A stretch of 64,000 bases of DNA. Origin: Mytilinidion resinicola (taxonomy: Eukaryota; Ascomycota; Dothideomycetes; Mytilinidiales; Mytilinidiaceae). This document shows, in pieces, positions 1 to 11,591 of this stretch; within the stretch, counting starts at the first letter, position 1; each line of letters begins with the position of its first letter. Position numbers and translations under genes: made by a program. Below the pieces are notes generated by a model. The model searched no databases. It was given only the letters and a program-made list of their open reading frames with translations, and was not told the origin of the DNA. The stretch spans positions 352,454-416,453 of the forward strand of contig NW_022985461.1 in the NCBI RefSeq assembly GCF_010093595.1, given 5' to 3'.

Positions 1-250
1 TCTTGGTCAGGGCATCACGCTTGTTGAAGCTGTTGGCGCACGTCCATCCTCCACTGAAGTTGAAGTCGTCATAAGAATCGAAGTTGCCGGTGGGGAGGTC
101 GCCCCAGCCGTAGCCCGACTTCTGCTTGTCCGTGCACTCGTTGTTGCAGTTGGTGGGGTTCTTGAAGACGGGAGCATAGCGGTCCCAGGTAGCAGTGACC
201 TGCTGGGCAGCCAGGCCAGAGATCAAAAGAGTAGAAGTAGAGAGCCTCAT
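1..250 (-). CDS. Small secreted protein, N-terminal part (partial)
   Basis: The ATG at 250 opens a frame that runs off the left edge, giving about 83 residues. It begins MRLSTSTLLISGLAAQQVTA, a typical short fungal signal peptide. The mature part is rich in Cys, Asn, Asp and aromatic residues (WDRYAPVF, then NCNNEC, YGWGDLPTGNFDSYDDF, GGWTC). The cysteines and small domain suggest an extracellular protein, but I do not recognise the family and the C-terminus is outside the window. A possible cleavage site follows the Ala-rich segment near residue 20. No intron is seen in the visible part. It could be a cell-wall protein or a secreted effector-like protein; nothing here decides between them. 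Confidence 0.6.
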   Translation of the reverse strand, partial: MRLSTSTLLISGLAAQQVTATWDRYAPVFKNPTNCNNECTDKQKSGYGWGDLPTGNFDSYDDFNFSGGWTCANSFNKRDALTK

Positions 251-2987
251 GGCGGGGAGAATAGATGGTATCAACGAACGGTAGTAGGAAGATAGCGAAG
301 GAAGCACTGCTTTAACGACTGTGGAAAAGAAACAATATGAAAACAAGAGCAGACAAGCGAATGAATCTGACTCTTGCGAGACTTTTAATAGGGAAACAAC
401 TTGGTGATGGATGAGATGGTGGTTCTACAGCGCGGGTAGGGCCACACTTATACATACAGACGGGCTCTCTTGAAACGCGCGGCGGCGAAACAACCTTCAG
501 TCCCCACCCGGCTAGCCACACAGCACGGAGGCCCACGGCGTGACTGGCCATGCAGTTGTCGCGCGCGATGAGGTTCCATTGTTAGGCACGGCGACCAGGT
601 GCCGGGCGTGAAGGACGCAGTCGGCTTGGCGTCGAGGGCACGTGCGGCGACCCCTCTGTTTCACCACCGAGCCGCATCCTGGCGCGACGCCACGACTGGC
701 CACTCGGGGTTGGCGTTGCTTGCCGCTGCCAGTCCAGCGCGTCGGTGCCGCCTGGGTCCCCCTCGCCCTGCTCCTGTTTTGCTCTCTCCGCCGTCGCTTT
801 GGGCCCGCGACGTTACCCTTTGAGCGATGCCGCCCCGTGCATTGCACGCTTTGGCTGCGTGTCAGCCGTGCGCGGGTACCTGACGGGCAGGACGGGATCC
901 TAGCAAGGGGTCTGAGACCGCCATCGACGCCGTGTCTAAAAATGCCCACCGGCGACAAGACACGCTGCTGTTTCATGCCCACTGCCAGGAGTCCACTCGG
1001 AAGGCCAAGGCCATGGAAACACGATGCTCGGGGGACTCTGCCAGCAAGCGTTGCAGTGTTTAGTCAAAGGAAATGGATAGGAGACCAATCGTTCAATCCG
1101 CTCGTTCTCGTGGTCTTTCGCCTTCGCTCGCTACGCCGGGTCTCTAGGGGGCATGTCTGTGTATTCTCCACGAATCGACCAAGCCGCATCGACCTGTGCC
1201 CCATGAGACGACTCGACATGCATGCGGCGGGTGACAGTTGCATGTTTGCGGGTGATAGTAGCATGTTCGCAGCTCTCCCGGCGCTCGACCGCCCCCTGAA
1301 CGAGCCACCAGGTCGGTTCGAATTCGGCTTTAGCCAGCGGTCCTGAGGCCCGCTCGGGCTACTCACGTTGATGGAGTAGGTGTGCTGAACGAGCCAAGCC
1401 CGGGGTCTATACAAGCAACAAAGGGTTCGTTTCGCAGCTTGAGGAGGTGGCAGTGCTGTGAAGCGAGTGTCACGCGTTTGAGCAGTGAATGAGGATACAT
1501 CTCCAAATGTGCCCAGATCGGGAACCACACCTTGTTGATATTCACTCCCATATAGACGCTTTGGGCCATCATGTTCACCAAGCATGTCCTTGAGTCCGCG
1601 GTAAGCTTCGCAGACGCACCGAGATGGTGCCTATGCACTCGGGTCGAGCACCCGGTGGACCCATCACTCCACAGATATAGCCAACCGCCAGGATATGGCA
1701 TGATTCATACTTAGCTATGGAAGAACTTGCTCAAGAGGGTAGAAGCCCGTCAAACGCCTCAACAGTGAATGTGGTCCATCCGAGGCCTCCGGCCGGATAC
1801 AGCACGCTTCTTCGTTGTTGTGCTCCTGTTTCAACAACTCGCAAGCTAGATCGAGACAAGACCAGGGATACGAGACCCGATTCCGTTCGGTGTGGTAGCC
1901 CGTGTCAAGGGGACCGACGAGGAAAGAAACCGTCCGCTTCATGCGACAACCCATGTTGACCTGTGTTTCATGGAAAGGAGGCAAGCCCGCGCAACGTCCA
2001 GGCATCGACAGACAGGTCAACAGGACTTTCAGCACAGTTACGAACAGTAACCGTGTGTGAGGGCCGAGCCGTGTCAGCGGAGTTCCGTTGGTGTTGGGCA
2101 GGGCTTGTGATGGGTTGAAGAGCCAGAATTAGACGGTGGAAGAATAAGCCCCGAGCTGGCTCCAAATATATCCAATGCTGTATGGAAACACCTCTAGGTG
2201 AGAATGATAGCTGCTGCTCCTACAAACGAAATACCAGAACCGTTTGCTAGTGATACTCAGCCATCAATGCCACCAGCGGCTCTCTCAAGTTGCATCACTG
2301 ACACGATGCGGTTGGGGCGTGACCCGTGGCACAAGCGTAGGATCGAACCCATGGAGAAACGAGGACGACAATAGATGCTAAGCAGGAACAACGAGGCTGT
2401 GATGTGGCAGAAGTGGGTGATGACGCCGTATGATGGTGTTGGTTCAAAAATTGGCGATGGCAGTTAGTGTCACGTGCCATCGAAGAAGCGGCGCCGAGCC
2501 TCCGACAGCTGAGATAATTCCAGCGAACTTTCTCCCGGACCTTCCTGCACTTCACCTTCCAGGCAGGAATCACTCACCGTTCACCATCGCAGCACTTCGT
2601 CCGGGTAATATCAACCTGGCGACATCTATCCGACCACCAGAACCACCAATACAACCATCTATGGGCATCTCCGCATCAACTACCGCTCCTCCACTCTGCC
2701 GCCTCTGCGCCTCGGCTTCGACCCCAATCCCAAACCCGACCCTGACCTTCGGACTCTGCAAGACGGACGCCAGCTTCGCCGCACTGCTGTGGCTACTGGC
2801 GGGCGGTCCGCCTTGATCGGGCGGACGGTAAACTTTGGGATACCTTAGATTGTTTGAAAGTTGGTTGCCTGCGCGCGCTCTTTGTCGCCGTGTCGCTGCG
2901 CTGACAGCGCGTCTTCCGGCTTTCCGCAAGGAAGTGGGCGCCGAATTTGGATAGCGATATTATTCTCGAGTTATTTAGACCGGCATA
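251..2987. other. Intergenic region without a supported gene
   Basis: Several long open frames exist on both strands (for example 642-1346 plus and 1064-1585 minus). They overlap each other, have no family signature and have arginine/serine/proline-rich composition typical of GC-rich non-coding DNA. The 3' part must contain the promoter and leader of the downstream kinase. I see nothing else definable. Confidence 0.5.
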
Positions 2988-4805
2988 ATGGCCATGTTCG
3001 CATTTGACCAGGTTGACCGGCACCTGTCGCCGGCAGGACTTCCGCCAAATGTCTCCAGAACGCTTCCCGGACACATGCGAGCCATAGACTCTGAATACGA
3101 TGATATTTTCGTAGCGGGCGCGGGAGCCATGGGTATCGACCGTCCCGCTACCACTGCTGGACCTCACACCGGAACTCCTCCGATCAATATTAGTTCCCCA
3201 GCAATGCGTCCGGCCGACTCTGCCAAAACGCGGAAATCCATCCCTCCTGCTGAGAAACTAGACTTCGATGTTGTTCTGAAGAAAGCAAAGAAGAACAAGA
3301 AGAAGAAGAAGGCCATGAAGCCTGGCGCTCCAGCGATGACGACCATTCGCGGCTTTCACACCCCGGTCACGTCTGGAGGAGAGGAATCCGACTACTCAGT
3401 CATCCACACTCCGAGGCTTGGTCCCACCATTGCCGACTTTGGTAGCGTCACCAGCAGTCCATCTTTAAGGCCAATCTCTGCCGCTGGAGGTATCAGCTCG
3501 TTGAAGCAAAAGCTTGAGGCTCTTAGCATCAGCTCTGGGACGACTACGCCTACCAGGAGCAACCTGACTGGAATGTTACGGTCTGGCATCTCCAGCAATG
3601 CCAGCGTTTCTGGGCTTGACAGCGATAGCGACAGGACTGAGATGGAGAGCTATGAAGTCAACTTCGAGACCGACTTTGTCAGTTCCAGTGCGCCAGCTAA
3701 GACCGATGAGGTGCAAGAAGGCGGCGATGTGCGCGGCGCATCCACCATGCGCAAGATGACCGCGAGTGACTTCGAGCCCCTCACCTGCCTCGGGAAGGGG
3801 AGTTACGGAACGGTCCTCCTAGTCAAGCAACGCGAGACCGGCCGCCTCTACGCACAGAAGCAGTTCCGGAAGGCCTCCATGACCGTCCACAAGAAGCTAA
3901 TCGAGCAGACCAAAACCGAGCGCGCAATCCTAGAAAGCGTCAACCGCCACGCCTTCGTCGTAAAGCTCTACTACGCCTTCCAAGACCACGAGAAACTCTA
4001 CCTGATCCTCGAATACGCCCAAGGCGGCGAGCTCTTCCACCACCTCGCGGCCGAGCGCATGTTCCCGGAAGAAACCGTCGCCTTCTACATGGCCGAGATG
4101 GTCCTGGCCCTCGACCACCTGCACCGCACCGTCGGCGTCATCTACCGCGACCTCAAGCCCGAAAACTGCCTGCTCGACTCCGAAGGCCACCTGCTGCTGA
4201 CCGACTTCGGCCTTAGCAAGGTCGCCTGCGACGGCGAGACCAACTGCAACTCGTTCCTCGGCACGATCGAGTACATGGCGCCAGAGGTCATCGCGGGCGT
4301 CAAGTACGGCATGGCCGTCGACTGGTGGTCCTTTGGCGCGCTCGGCTTCGACCTGCTGACCGGCGCGCCCCCCTTCGCCGGCAACAACCACGCCAAGATC
4401 CAGGAGAAGATCCTCAAGCAGAAGCTCGTGCTGCCCTACTATCTAGGGCCCGACGCCAAGGACCTCTTGACGCGCTTGCTGCGCAAGGAGCCCAAGAAGC
4501 GCCTCGGCGCCAACATGCCCAAGGACCTCAAGATCCTCAAGGAGCACCGCTTCTTCAGGAAGCTCGACTGGCTGAAGCTCGAGAAGCGCGAGCTCGTGCC
4601 CCCGATCCAGCCGCTGATCACGGACCCCGAGCTCGCGGAGAACTTTGCGAATGAGTTTACGGATTTGGCGCTGAGTCCGGTGTCGAGTCGCAAGAGCACG
4701 TTCTCAGAGTATGATGTTACGAGTGCGGAGCAGAACCCGTTTGGGGGGTTTAGTTTTGTGGCGAGTCAGAGTTTGTTGGATGGCGGGGATTGGGGGGTTT
4801 ATTGA
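2988..4805 (+). CDS. psk1: AGC-family Ser/Thr protein kinase, S6K/Psk1-like
   Basis: This is a single-exon, 605-residue protein. The first ~255 residues are low-complexity and Ser/Thr-rich, with a lysine-rich stretch near residues 100-112 (a possible nuclear or RNA-binding patch). The kinase domain spans about residues 260-525: glycine loop GKGSYG, catalytic lysine in YAQKQF, YRDLKPEN catalytic loop, DFG in TDFGLSK, activation-loop threonine in FLGTIEYMAPE, and DWWSFG. The AGC C-terminal extension follows, with a turn-motif-like LSPVSS and a hydrophobic motif GFSFV. This order matches fungal ribosomal S6 kinase homologues (S. pombe Psk1), TORC1-dependent growth kinases phosphorylated at the activation loop and the hydrophobic motif. 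A Ypk/Sck-type kinase is the alternative, but there is no C2 domain. GC content rises sharply in the kinase-coding part. Confidence 0.8.
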   Translation: MAMFAFDQVDRHLSPAGLPPNVSRTLPGHMRAIDSEYDDIFVAGAGAMGIDRPATTAGPHTGTPPINISSPAMRPADSAKTRKSIPPAEKLDFDVVLKKAKKNKKKKKAMKPGAPAMTTIRGFHTPVTSGGEESDYSVIHTPRLGPTIADFGSVTSSPSLRPISAAGGISSLKQKLEALSISSGTTTPTRSNLTGMLRSGISSNASVSGLDSDSDRTEMESYEVNFETDFVSSSAPAKTDEVQEGGDVRGASTMRKMTASDFEPLTCLGKGSYGTVLLVKQRETGRLYAQKQFRKASMTVHKKLIEQTKTERAILESVNRHAFVVKLYYAFQDHEKLYLILEYAQGGELFHHLAAERMFPEETVAFYMAEMVLALDHLHRTVGVIYRDLKPENCLLDSEGHLLLTDFGLSKVACDGETNCNSFLGTIEYMAPEVIAGVKYGMAVDWWSFGALGFDLLTGAPPFAGNNHAKIQEKILKQKLVLPYYLGPDAKDLLTRLLRKEPKKRLGANMPKDLKILKEHRFFRKLDWLKLEKRELVPPIQPLITDPELAENFANEFTDLALSPVSSRKSTFSEYDVTSAEQNPFGGFSFVASQSLLDGGDWGVY

Positions 4806-5333
4806 TGCTGATATGGATGGCTGCGAGGTGGGCACATTAGGGGTGGTGAAGTGGGGATTTTGACACGCGTTGGGATTTTGGGTAGAGGGCGTGGTGCATT
4901 ATCGGCTGCATACTTCGGGCATAAGACAAAAAGCGAATGGGATTAGTGTTTTCCTTCTTCTTCAAATGAAGTTTGTTTATGCGTACGCATGCTCGATGAG
5001 GATGTAATGCGAACCGCGCACCCTCTAATGTAGAGCTTAATTCAACCTCGTATGGCTTCTACGCACTTGCTTCATCCCTCTCAACGCGGTTTGTCGCACA
5101 GCTTGATACTTGCATCTCATCCATCGCCTTGTTCGGAATCTTGAATTCAAAAAATGCATGGTAATCGAATCGTGACTTCGTGTATTAAAGATCGTACCGT
5201 ACTAGTAAAATAAGAACAGCCGGAGACTCCAGAGCCGCGCACCAGGGATATCATTATCATTTTAAGTCCAAGAAAACAGAACCTCTGTGACGCGTCACAT
5301 CACCTTCCCCTTTTCGTCACTTCCGTACTATCT
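4806..5333. other. Intergenic region between convergent genes
   Basis: About 530 bp between two converging genes, presumably their 3' untranslated regions. It is AT-richer than the flanks. No ORF or RNA gene is seen. Confidence 0.5.
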
Positions 5334-6718
5334 CTACCTCTTAACCTCAATCGGCTCCTCCCTCAACGGCGTCGTCCCCTCAGGCGCCGGCAGCGGTACA
5401 GCCGCCGGCTCCGGTAGGTTAAGCACGGATGGCATATCAGCCACCGTTGCGCTGGGCTTATCCGGCGCAGCGCTGTCAGGATGGATGATCAGCGGCGGCT
5501 GCACATCCGCGTCTCTAGGCTTCTCAAGCACGGTGCTGTCCTCGAGGTCGGAGATGTCGGACTCGCCGCCGACGGGGTTGCCCTCGGCGTCGAGGCGTTC
5601 GCGCTCGAGGCGGGTTTCGCGGCCGCGCTTGTGACAGTACCAAAAGACGAAGAGGAGGACTGTGATAGGGATTAGCAATTGATATGAGTAATATCGGTAA
5701 GGGAGCTGCTTACGGAACACGGCTAGGGACATGAGCACGTTCGTTCCAGTGACGAAAGCCGGGAATCGTAGTTTGAGGAAGTTGAGGATGCTCTTCAACA
5801 TCGTTGCCACGGCGCCCTGAGACGCGACCAAGGATTTCAGACTTGGGATCTTCGGCCGTCTGGAAGGTTTGCTCCCACTCGCGCTCATCGCGTCGAAGCC
5901 AGGCTTCTCAGACGCTGCGACCATGAACTCTGGACCCAGCGTTGCCGTCATCTTCGCGGGAAGGCTCTTGACCAGCGCCTGCAGGAAAGGCGGCAGCGCG
6001 CCGAACAGCTTCTTCAGCTGGGCTTCCGAGCCTGTGAGCAGTTTCTCGAGGTCATCGTACGCGGTGGGAACGCCATTGATGAGATCCTTGAGGACGAGCT
6101 TGAACTTATCGAGGAGTTCCTGGGATTCTTTTGAGAAGCTGAAGACGCGGTTATTCACGGCGGAGAGGTTGAGGTCGTCGAGGATGGCAGTGAGGTCTTG
6201 CTGCTCTTTCTGTTCTTCGGCGGTGGCTAAAGATGGGGCGCCGGGTTTGGAAGATGCGGCGATGGCGTGGAGGTTTGCGGCGGCGGCTTCTTTGGCCTTG
6301 CCCTAGAGCAGACGTTAGTATATACATCGTAGAGTTGTTGAGAGAGGTAACTGGCCTTCCCGCGTCCAGGAATCGCAGGCAAATACGACAAGAACTTCCT
6401 CTTCTTCTCCTCACTCGTCGTCTTCTGTTCTCCGTCAACGAGTTCTTTGCCTTCGCTATCGACGGGCGGTGATGTGGGAAGTGGAACCTTCTCTGCGCCG
6501 TCCATCAGCGCCGTCTGTGCGTCCTTGCCTTGCAGCTTCGTGCCATTGTCGAGTATGACGACGGGTCGCTCAGGCAGGGGTGGTGGAGTGCCTTCGGACG
6601 TGATGCGCTGGAGGAACAGCTCGTCCTCGTCGTTTAGGATGGGCGTCTGGGCTGTGTGTTCCCCCTTTTCGGCATGCTTGTGCTTATTGGTGTGCTTGGT
6701 GAAGTATTCGAGGACCAT
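5334..6718 (-). CDS. Conserved fungal membrane protein of unknown function
   Basis: Two exons, about 6718-6356 and 6302-5334, give about 443 residues. The start is the ATG at 6718 (MVLEYFTKHTNKH). Residues 1-120 are hydrophilic with a P-rich segment. The middle region (EQQDLTAILDDLNLSAVNN, then an ELLDKFKLVLKDL helix region) looks alpha-helical. One clear transmembrane segment, LLIPITVLLFVFWY, lies near residue 350 and is followed by a basic cluster (CHKRGRETRLERER), which suggests a cytoplasmic acidic/proline-rich tail. A weaker hydrophobic stretch sits just before it. The exon junction is odd: the frame needs a phase-0 intron, yet the only obvious GT donor (6351) is in phase 1, so a GC...AG intron at 6303-6355 fits best. 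I do not recognise a function. Confidence 0.65.
6303..6355 (-). other. Probable GC-AG intron
   Basis: On the minus strand the upstream exon ends ...GGGAAG and is followed by GCCAGT. The segment contains ACTAAC, a good branch point, and ends CTCTAG. Removing 53 nt joins both frames in phase 0. The nearby GTTACC donor would shift the frame, and so would skipping the intron. Confidence 0.5.
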
Positions 6719-7588
6719 GGTGGCGTGGCGGGGTCGTTTTGGGCGGAAGAGGGGCTCGAGGGGTGTGTTATTTGAGTTCGTGGTAGAGCTGAGGAGTGGT
6801 AGGTTTAAGAGTCTTTGTGCTAGATTCCAGGGCGTTTCAATAATGGCAAGAAGTAATTGTAGACATCAGGAGAGGGTGCGCTCTATGAAGTTGGCATGGA
6901 CGCCCTATGACGATCTCTGGCATATGGCTGTGGCTGGTGGAGGGGCTGTTTGGATCGCCGCGACTGGCATGCGTCATCGCCTCAGGGATGCCCAAGCACG
7001 CATATGCCAACGGCGACCACGAGATTGTTTGGATTCAACTGGAGTGTTAGAGCCAAATGCTTCACTTTCAAACAATACAGTGCCTTGCCAAAAGTCCGGG
7101 CACACTTACGCACCACCATTGGAGGTATTTCGGCGCTTCGGCATATTCTAACAGTTTTAATCAGAGAGATTTCACACGCTGACAGTAAGCCTACTTGCCG
7201 CAGTTGGTGGTGCTTCAACACCTCATAACAAGTCGAGACGAGATGAAAGGGACGGCATGCCCACACTTGCATCCTAGTACTGGACAATGGTTGTAGCGCT
7301 GAGGGGTGAAGACTGAACTCGTCCCATCGGTTGGATTACTCCCGATCAGATGATGCGCAAACACGAGTTATAACAGCATTGGCGTACCACGACGCAGATA
7401 TGAGGCTGGTCTCAGAAGGCAGCCGTAGTCTATTCTACTACATAGGAATTCTTCTTTTTCTGTTGAAGCCGAAGCCCACAGTAACGTATGAGGGGACATC
7501 AAAACATGACAACAACCTCCCCTATGAACGTAAGAATCGAAAGCAATAGCGTATCAGATGAGGGTGATCTGGACTCTCCTCGTGATGC
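6719..7588. other. Intergenic region
   Basis: 870 bp upstream of one minus-strand gene and downstream of the next. No supported coding sequence or RNA. Confidence 0.45.
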
Positions 7589-9103
7589 TCATTGTCTTCT
7601 TCCCGATGGATTGTATGTGGTATTATGGGCCATTTGTTGTGTCAAATGCGACATTGCAGACTTGGAGTCATTAGTTCCTGTCATCGGTGTATCCTGCGCC
7701 GAACTACCATCAGCAGGCGTTGACACAGCCGCCGAAAGGAAGGGTGATGGTGGATGCTCGAGAGTAGGGTTCATGAGCTGAGGGTCAACCGGCATGTCGC
7801 CTTCTCGATAATACACCGGTTCTGGTACTTGATAACTTGAACTCCCGTAAGCTTCAAGCTGCTGCTCAATCTCCGGGAGGCTAGCCCCCGAAGCCTCCTG
7901 CTGAAGTTGTTGACTCGGAGACGGTGATCTCGCTTTTGGAGGAGACGATGTTTGTCGAGAAGCGTTGTGTCGTGTCGAGGCAGCTGGCCGTGCAGGCTCC
8001 GCTTTGCTGGGTTCGCCGCACTCTGGACAGTGTCGTATGGCCAGGCTGACTGTCTCCTTGATTCTCACCCAGTGGTATTTCTCGGCGATCGCGGCCGTGG
8101 TCTTGTTGATTCCACCGTGCCTGTCTAGGTGGAAAGTTCGAGCGATTTCGTACTGCTTTTGAGGGTCCGGAATCACTTCTTTTCCCTTGAGCATCAATTT
8201 CTCTGGCTCGTCGCCGGAGGCTGGGATGAGGCTGTAGTGTAGTGAAGCGCTCCTCAGTCTGCTCTTTTCCGCACGATCTGCACCATCGGGGTATTTGTCG
8301 TATTTGAGATAGTATCTGATCTTGTCGAATCTCTCCTCGGAAACAAAATCATCGTCTCCTCCAAGACTTCGCCCGTAGATTATCGCATCGACCGGTTCGT
8401 CCGGGTATGATTTGAGGTTTCCAGCTCCTTTGACTCTACCGATACGTTTGAAGCCGAGAGCATCCCAAATACGGCAAGATGCAACGTTGGTCTCGTAGAC
8501 GAGGTTGAATACAGAATATGAGTAGCCCTAATCAATCAGCGATGAAGTTCTGCACGATTTTCGAGGGGCACAAACAAGCTTCGGAGCCCAATCCAGGTAG
8601 CATTCTCCCATCAGTCTACCAACACCTCGATTTCGCGCACCATCTGTGACTATGAAGCCAGCGTTACAGACGTGGCTGGACCGGCCAGGATAGTTTGGCT
8701 TGATGTAAAAACTCCCAAGACAGGCCTTTTCCCAATCTCGTCCTTGTCTCTCCATATCGAGAAGCTCCGTAGGGCTCTGTATGTCTCCCAGAAGCATGAC
8801 AGCACCAAACACACCAAACCAGTATGGGCCAAAGGACTCGAGAGGTAGTGGGGTAATCATGGGGTACGTGTCGCCTTTCTCGATTTCGCGATTGAGTTGA
8901 TCTGACAGGTATGCTACCAACGACACCGGTGCCTGATCCGGCGAAGAGAAAGGTAACAAGGTAGCCGTCGTGATTCTATCTCTGAGGATGACTTGGCGGG
9001 GTATAATGTCAGGAGGAAGCGGTGTCCCCGCGGTAGGGTATGGCATGCTGCCAGAAGTGCGGTAGATAATGGCAGCAGTCGGGTCGTCCAGCATCGCAGG
9101 CAT
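7589..9103 (-). CDS. GNAT acetyltransferase with integrase-type HHCC zinc finger (Spt10-like)
   Basis: Exons 9103-8576 and 8527-7589, with a 48-nt phase-0 intron (GTTTGT...ATTAG), give 488 residues. Residues ~100-215 form a GNAT fold: FYIKPNYPGRSSHVCNAGF, acetyl-CoA loop RNRGVGRLMGECYL, then NVASCRIWDALGFKRIGRV. Residues ~310-360 read IARTFHLDRHGGINKTTA followed by RHCPECG, an H-x3-H...C-x2-C arrangement like the zinc-binding domain of retroviral and LTR-retrotransposon integrases. The combination of GNAT plus integrase-type finger is the hallmark of Spt10, the yeast activator of core histone genes that binds their upstream elements. The C-terminal ~130 residues are disordered, rich in Ser/Pro/Gln. 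The role as a histone-gene regulator in this organism is inferred, not shown. Confidence 0.75.
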
Positions 9104-9788
9104 AATGGGCTACAATGCGCTTTCGCGCGACTATGTCCAGGAAGTGCGGTTAGCATCAATTCACCAGTTCAATAATCGTGGAGGGAATGGCCCATGGATA
9201 AAACCAATGGGCCGGTGAAAGCACGTGTCGGTCGCGGACCGCATCTCGATGACTGCAGGAAGAGTGACCGGTGCTATGGGCATCGGGCATGTATAATAGG
9301 GATCAGGCAAGGCTGAGGGTGGACTCACTTTATGGAAAAACTGGCAACGTGCTGAGGAGTACCACGTACTGAGGTGTTCAGTATTGGCGGGGCCCCGTTC
9401 GCGCTAGTACGCCTGGTCTTCGACTTTGCAACACTTCAAAGAAGAGGATGACTAGTCATTAGTTGAATGCTACGATCACTTTCAAGGATATATGTATTTA
9501 GTTAAATTCGTCTTGGTGCTCAAAATTTGACTTGACTCTCCCCATAAAATCAACTCTCATGTCATTCCCTTGATTTTCACGCCCTTTGACGGCTTCGCAA
9601 CCTCCATGCCGTAGCATGCCGAAGTAAAGACTACTGATAATGATTCCCGAACATTCCTCTTCAAGATCATAAAAATTCGCGCTTCAAATGAAAAAAATTG
9701 AGATCCCGGTCCTGTCCTCATGGTATTGGCGACCGATAAAGGAAAAGTATGCTACAAACAGACTAGCGAAAAAAGTTGGAAAGCTAGA
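9104..9788. other. Intergenic region
   Basis: 685 bp of moderately AT-rich sequence between two minus-strand genes. It should hold the promoter of the GNAT gene. No other feature seen. Confidence 0.45.
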
Positions 9789-10657
9789 CTACCACGGTAG
9801 CTGAAGCGGCACTGGCAGCGTATCCAGTGGACCAAGCACAGCCTCAGCGGAGTTGATATCGCTATGTTTTGTAAGTTTTGGACAAGATGTGTCTGGAGAA
9901 TAACGTACCTAGCTCCTCTCGGTGCCCAAAACTCCCCGGTCTTAGAGATGTCAAAGGATTCGATCCAATCAACCAGTCCTGCGGCTGCTTCGTTTGGCTT
10001 GACAGCTGTGAAGATCGTCAGAAAATGAAGGAAGAGTACATACGTAGGAGAAGATGTCAGAGACTCACCTCCTTTGGAACCAGGCTCAAAGTACCCCTCC
10101 TTGTTTTCCTTCCGTAAATATCCGGTGTGAACAATAGCAACGGCAATCCCCTGTGGCTTCAAATCTATACTCAAGAGCTTTCCGACCATGTTCAGAGCAG
10201 CCTTGCTTCCATGTCCTCCGTAGTTTCCTCCGCCTTGACTCTCATGGCGCAGCGTCACGCTTCCGCCTTCGGACCCAACAAGGACCACTCTGCTATTCTC
10301 CTTCAGCAACCCTGCGTGGAGAAGATGATGAACGAGAAATACAGGCCCGATCGCACAAGTCTTGTACATAGCGATTTCCTTGTCCCAATGAGGTTCCTCG
10401 AGAGTTTCTATGGCGAAGTAGCCTGCACAGATGATGAGAAGGTCGATCTTGGTTTCTTCCTGCCATTGGGCAGTGATTCTACGACCAGCCGTTTCGTGGG
10501 CGATGTCGACGTTTGCGATCCAGCGGATGCCGTGTGATGGCGTCTGGGGGACGGAGTAACGGGCAGTTGCATAGACTGTGAAGCCTTTCTTCGCATATTG
10601 GGTTGCTAGAGAGTGCCCAAGGCCTCTTGTCGCGCCGACAATAAGAATATTTCTCAT
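9789..10657 (-). CDS. Short-chain dehydrogenase/reductase (C-factor-like)
   Basis: Three exons, 10657-10069, 10005-9909 and 9861-9789, give 252 residues. Introns are GTGAGT...CACAG (63 nt, phase 1, a multiple of three) and GTACGT...CATAG (47 nt). The Rossmann glycine motif is at the N-terminus (ILIVGATRGLGHSLA). The expected NAG motif reads ICAGYF, and strand beta-5 ends VLVGSEGGS. Where classical SDRs have Y-x3-K, this protein has NYGGHGSKAALN: the lysine is present but the residue three before it and beyond is not Tyr in the normal spacing (Y lies six residues before K). Cofactor is presumably NADP(H); substrate unknown. The last exon encodes a short proline-rich tail. Because the first intron keeps the frame, retention would yield a longer protein. 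Confidence 0.75.
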
Positions 10658-11591
10658 GATGGTATATGATAGCTGGTATTTCGAGATTGGAGTTTGAACA
10701 GTTGTTGTAATGATATAAAGATGTGGTTTGAATTCAAGATGAAAAGGAAATCTGTGGGGTAGCTACAGATAATATATTACTCTACCATTTCCAAACCTGC
10801 ACATTATTATCGTACGATGTTTTTCCAGCTGCATGTTTGCATAGCCTGGCACAGTGTTGGTGAGCTGCGTTGTCAAGAGCGTGACTGCGAATTGTCTCCT
10901 GAGCGCCACGGAGTCGCCCCGGCGCGTCCCGGTGCCACAGCTTACTGGACGATCCGGGGGAATGGCGGAGAAGAGATGGAGAGATTGGAGAGGGAAACGG
11001 ATGACCAGGACTTCGTCATCTGTACGCTAAAACCTGCTTGTGTGAGATCCCTTCTGCACTGACTGTAGAGGAATGCTCTTATCCCAGGTATTCTGATATT
11101 TACCTTTGGAATTTGAGACACAATACCTTTTGATCATGCGAGCTCATAATAAGACCATGACAAGACTCGACGGTCATGTGAAGTGTGCCGTGTCCAAATA
11201 GACAGATGCAACGTTACCGCGCCTCTCAGCTCGACTGCAGATCTATGCCCAGGAGCTTCAGTTGCAGACCCAGTCGTATGCAAAGCCATTGTTGATCACG
11301 AGCTTTGCCATTCGTGATGGACACAACTCTGCAGACTGGCTCGCTCCTGTGGTCAGCTAACAGGAATAGCCCACAAGGTCTTTGCTGGATGAAATAGCTA
11401 TGCTTTATGATGATAGTTTGACAAAGAGACGTCTGCAGAGAATTTAGGGGGCGAGCTTCGGGAGGAATAGTGGGTCATACATCAGGGCTAGATTTAATTT
11501 GCGACCGAGGGGTTTCACCACGCCAAGCCCAGCGTAGTCCTATGATTATATATGCTTATTTTCGTCGCATACTCCATCAAACAGATCAGTC
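10658..11591. other. Intergenic region
   Basis: 930 bp between the SDR promoter side and the tRNA. An 81-codon frame at 10817-11062 has no recognisable features and is not supported. Confidence 0.45.

Noticed and set aside
642..1346. 234-codon open frame on the plus strand
   Set aside because: Overlapped by other long frames on both strands, Arg/Pro/Cys-rich, no domain; typical GC-rich noise.
2430..2816. 128-codon open frame before the kinase
   Set aside because: Pro/Ala/Thr-rich without motifs; more likely kinase leader DNA.
3930..4417. Minus-strand open frames inside the kinase gene
   Set aside because: Mirror of a highly GC-rich coding strand; the plus-strand kinase motifs are unmistakable.
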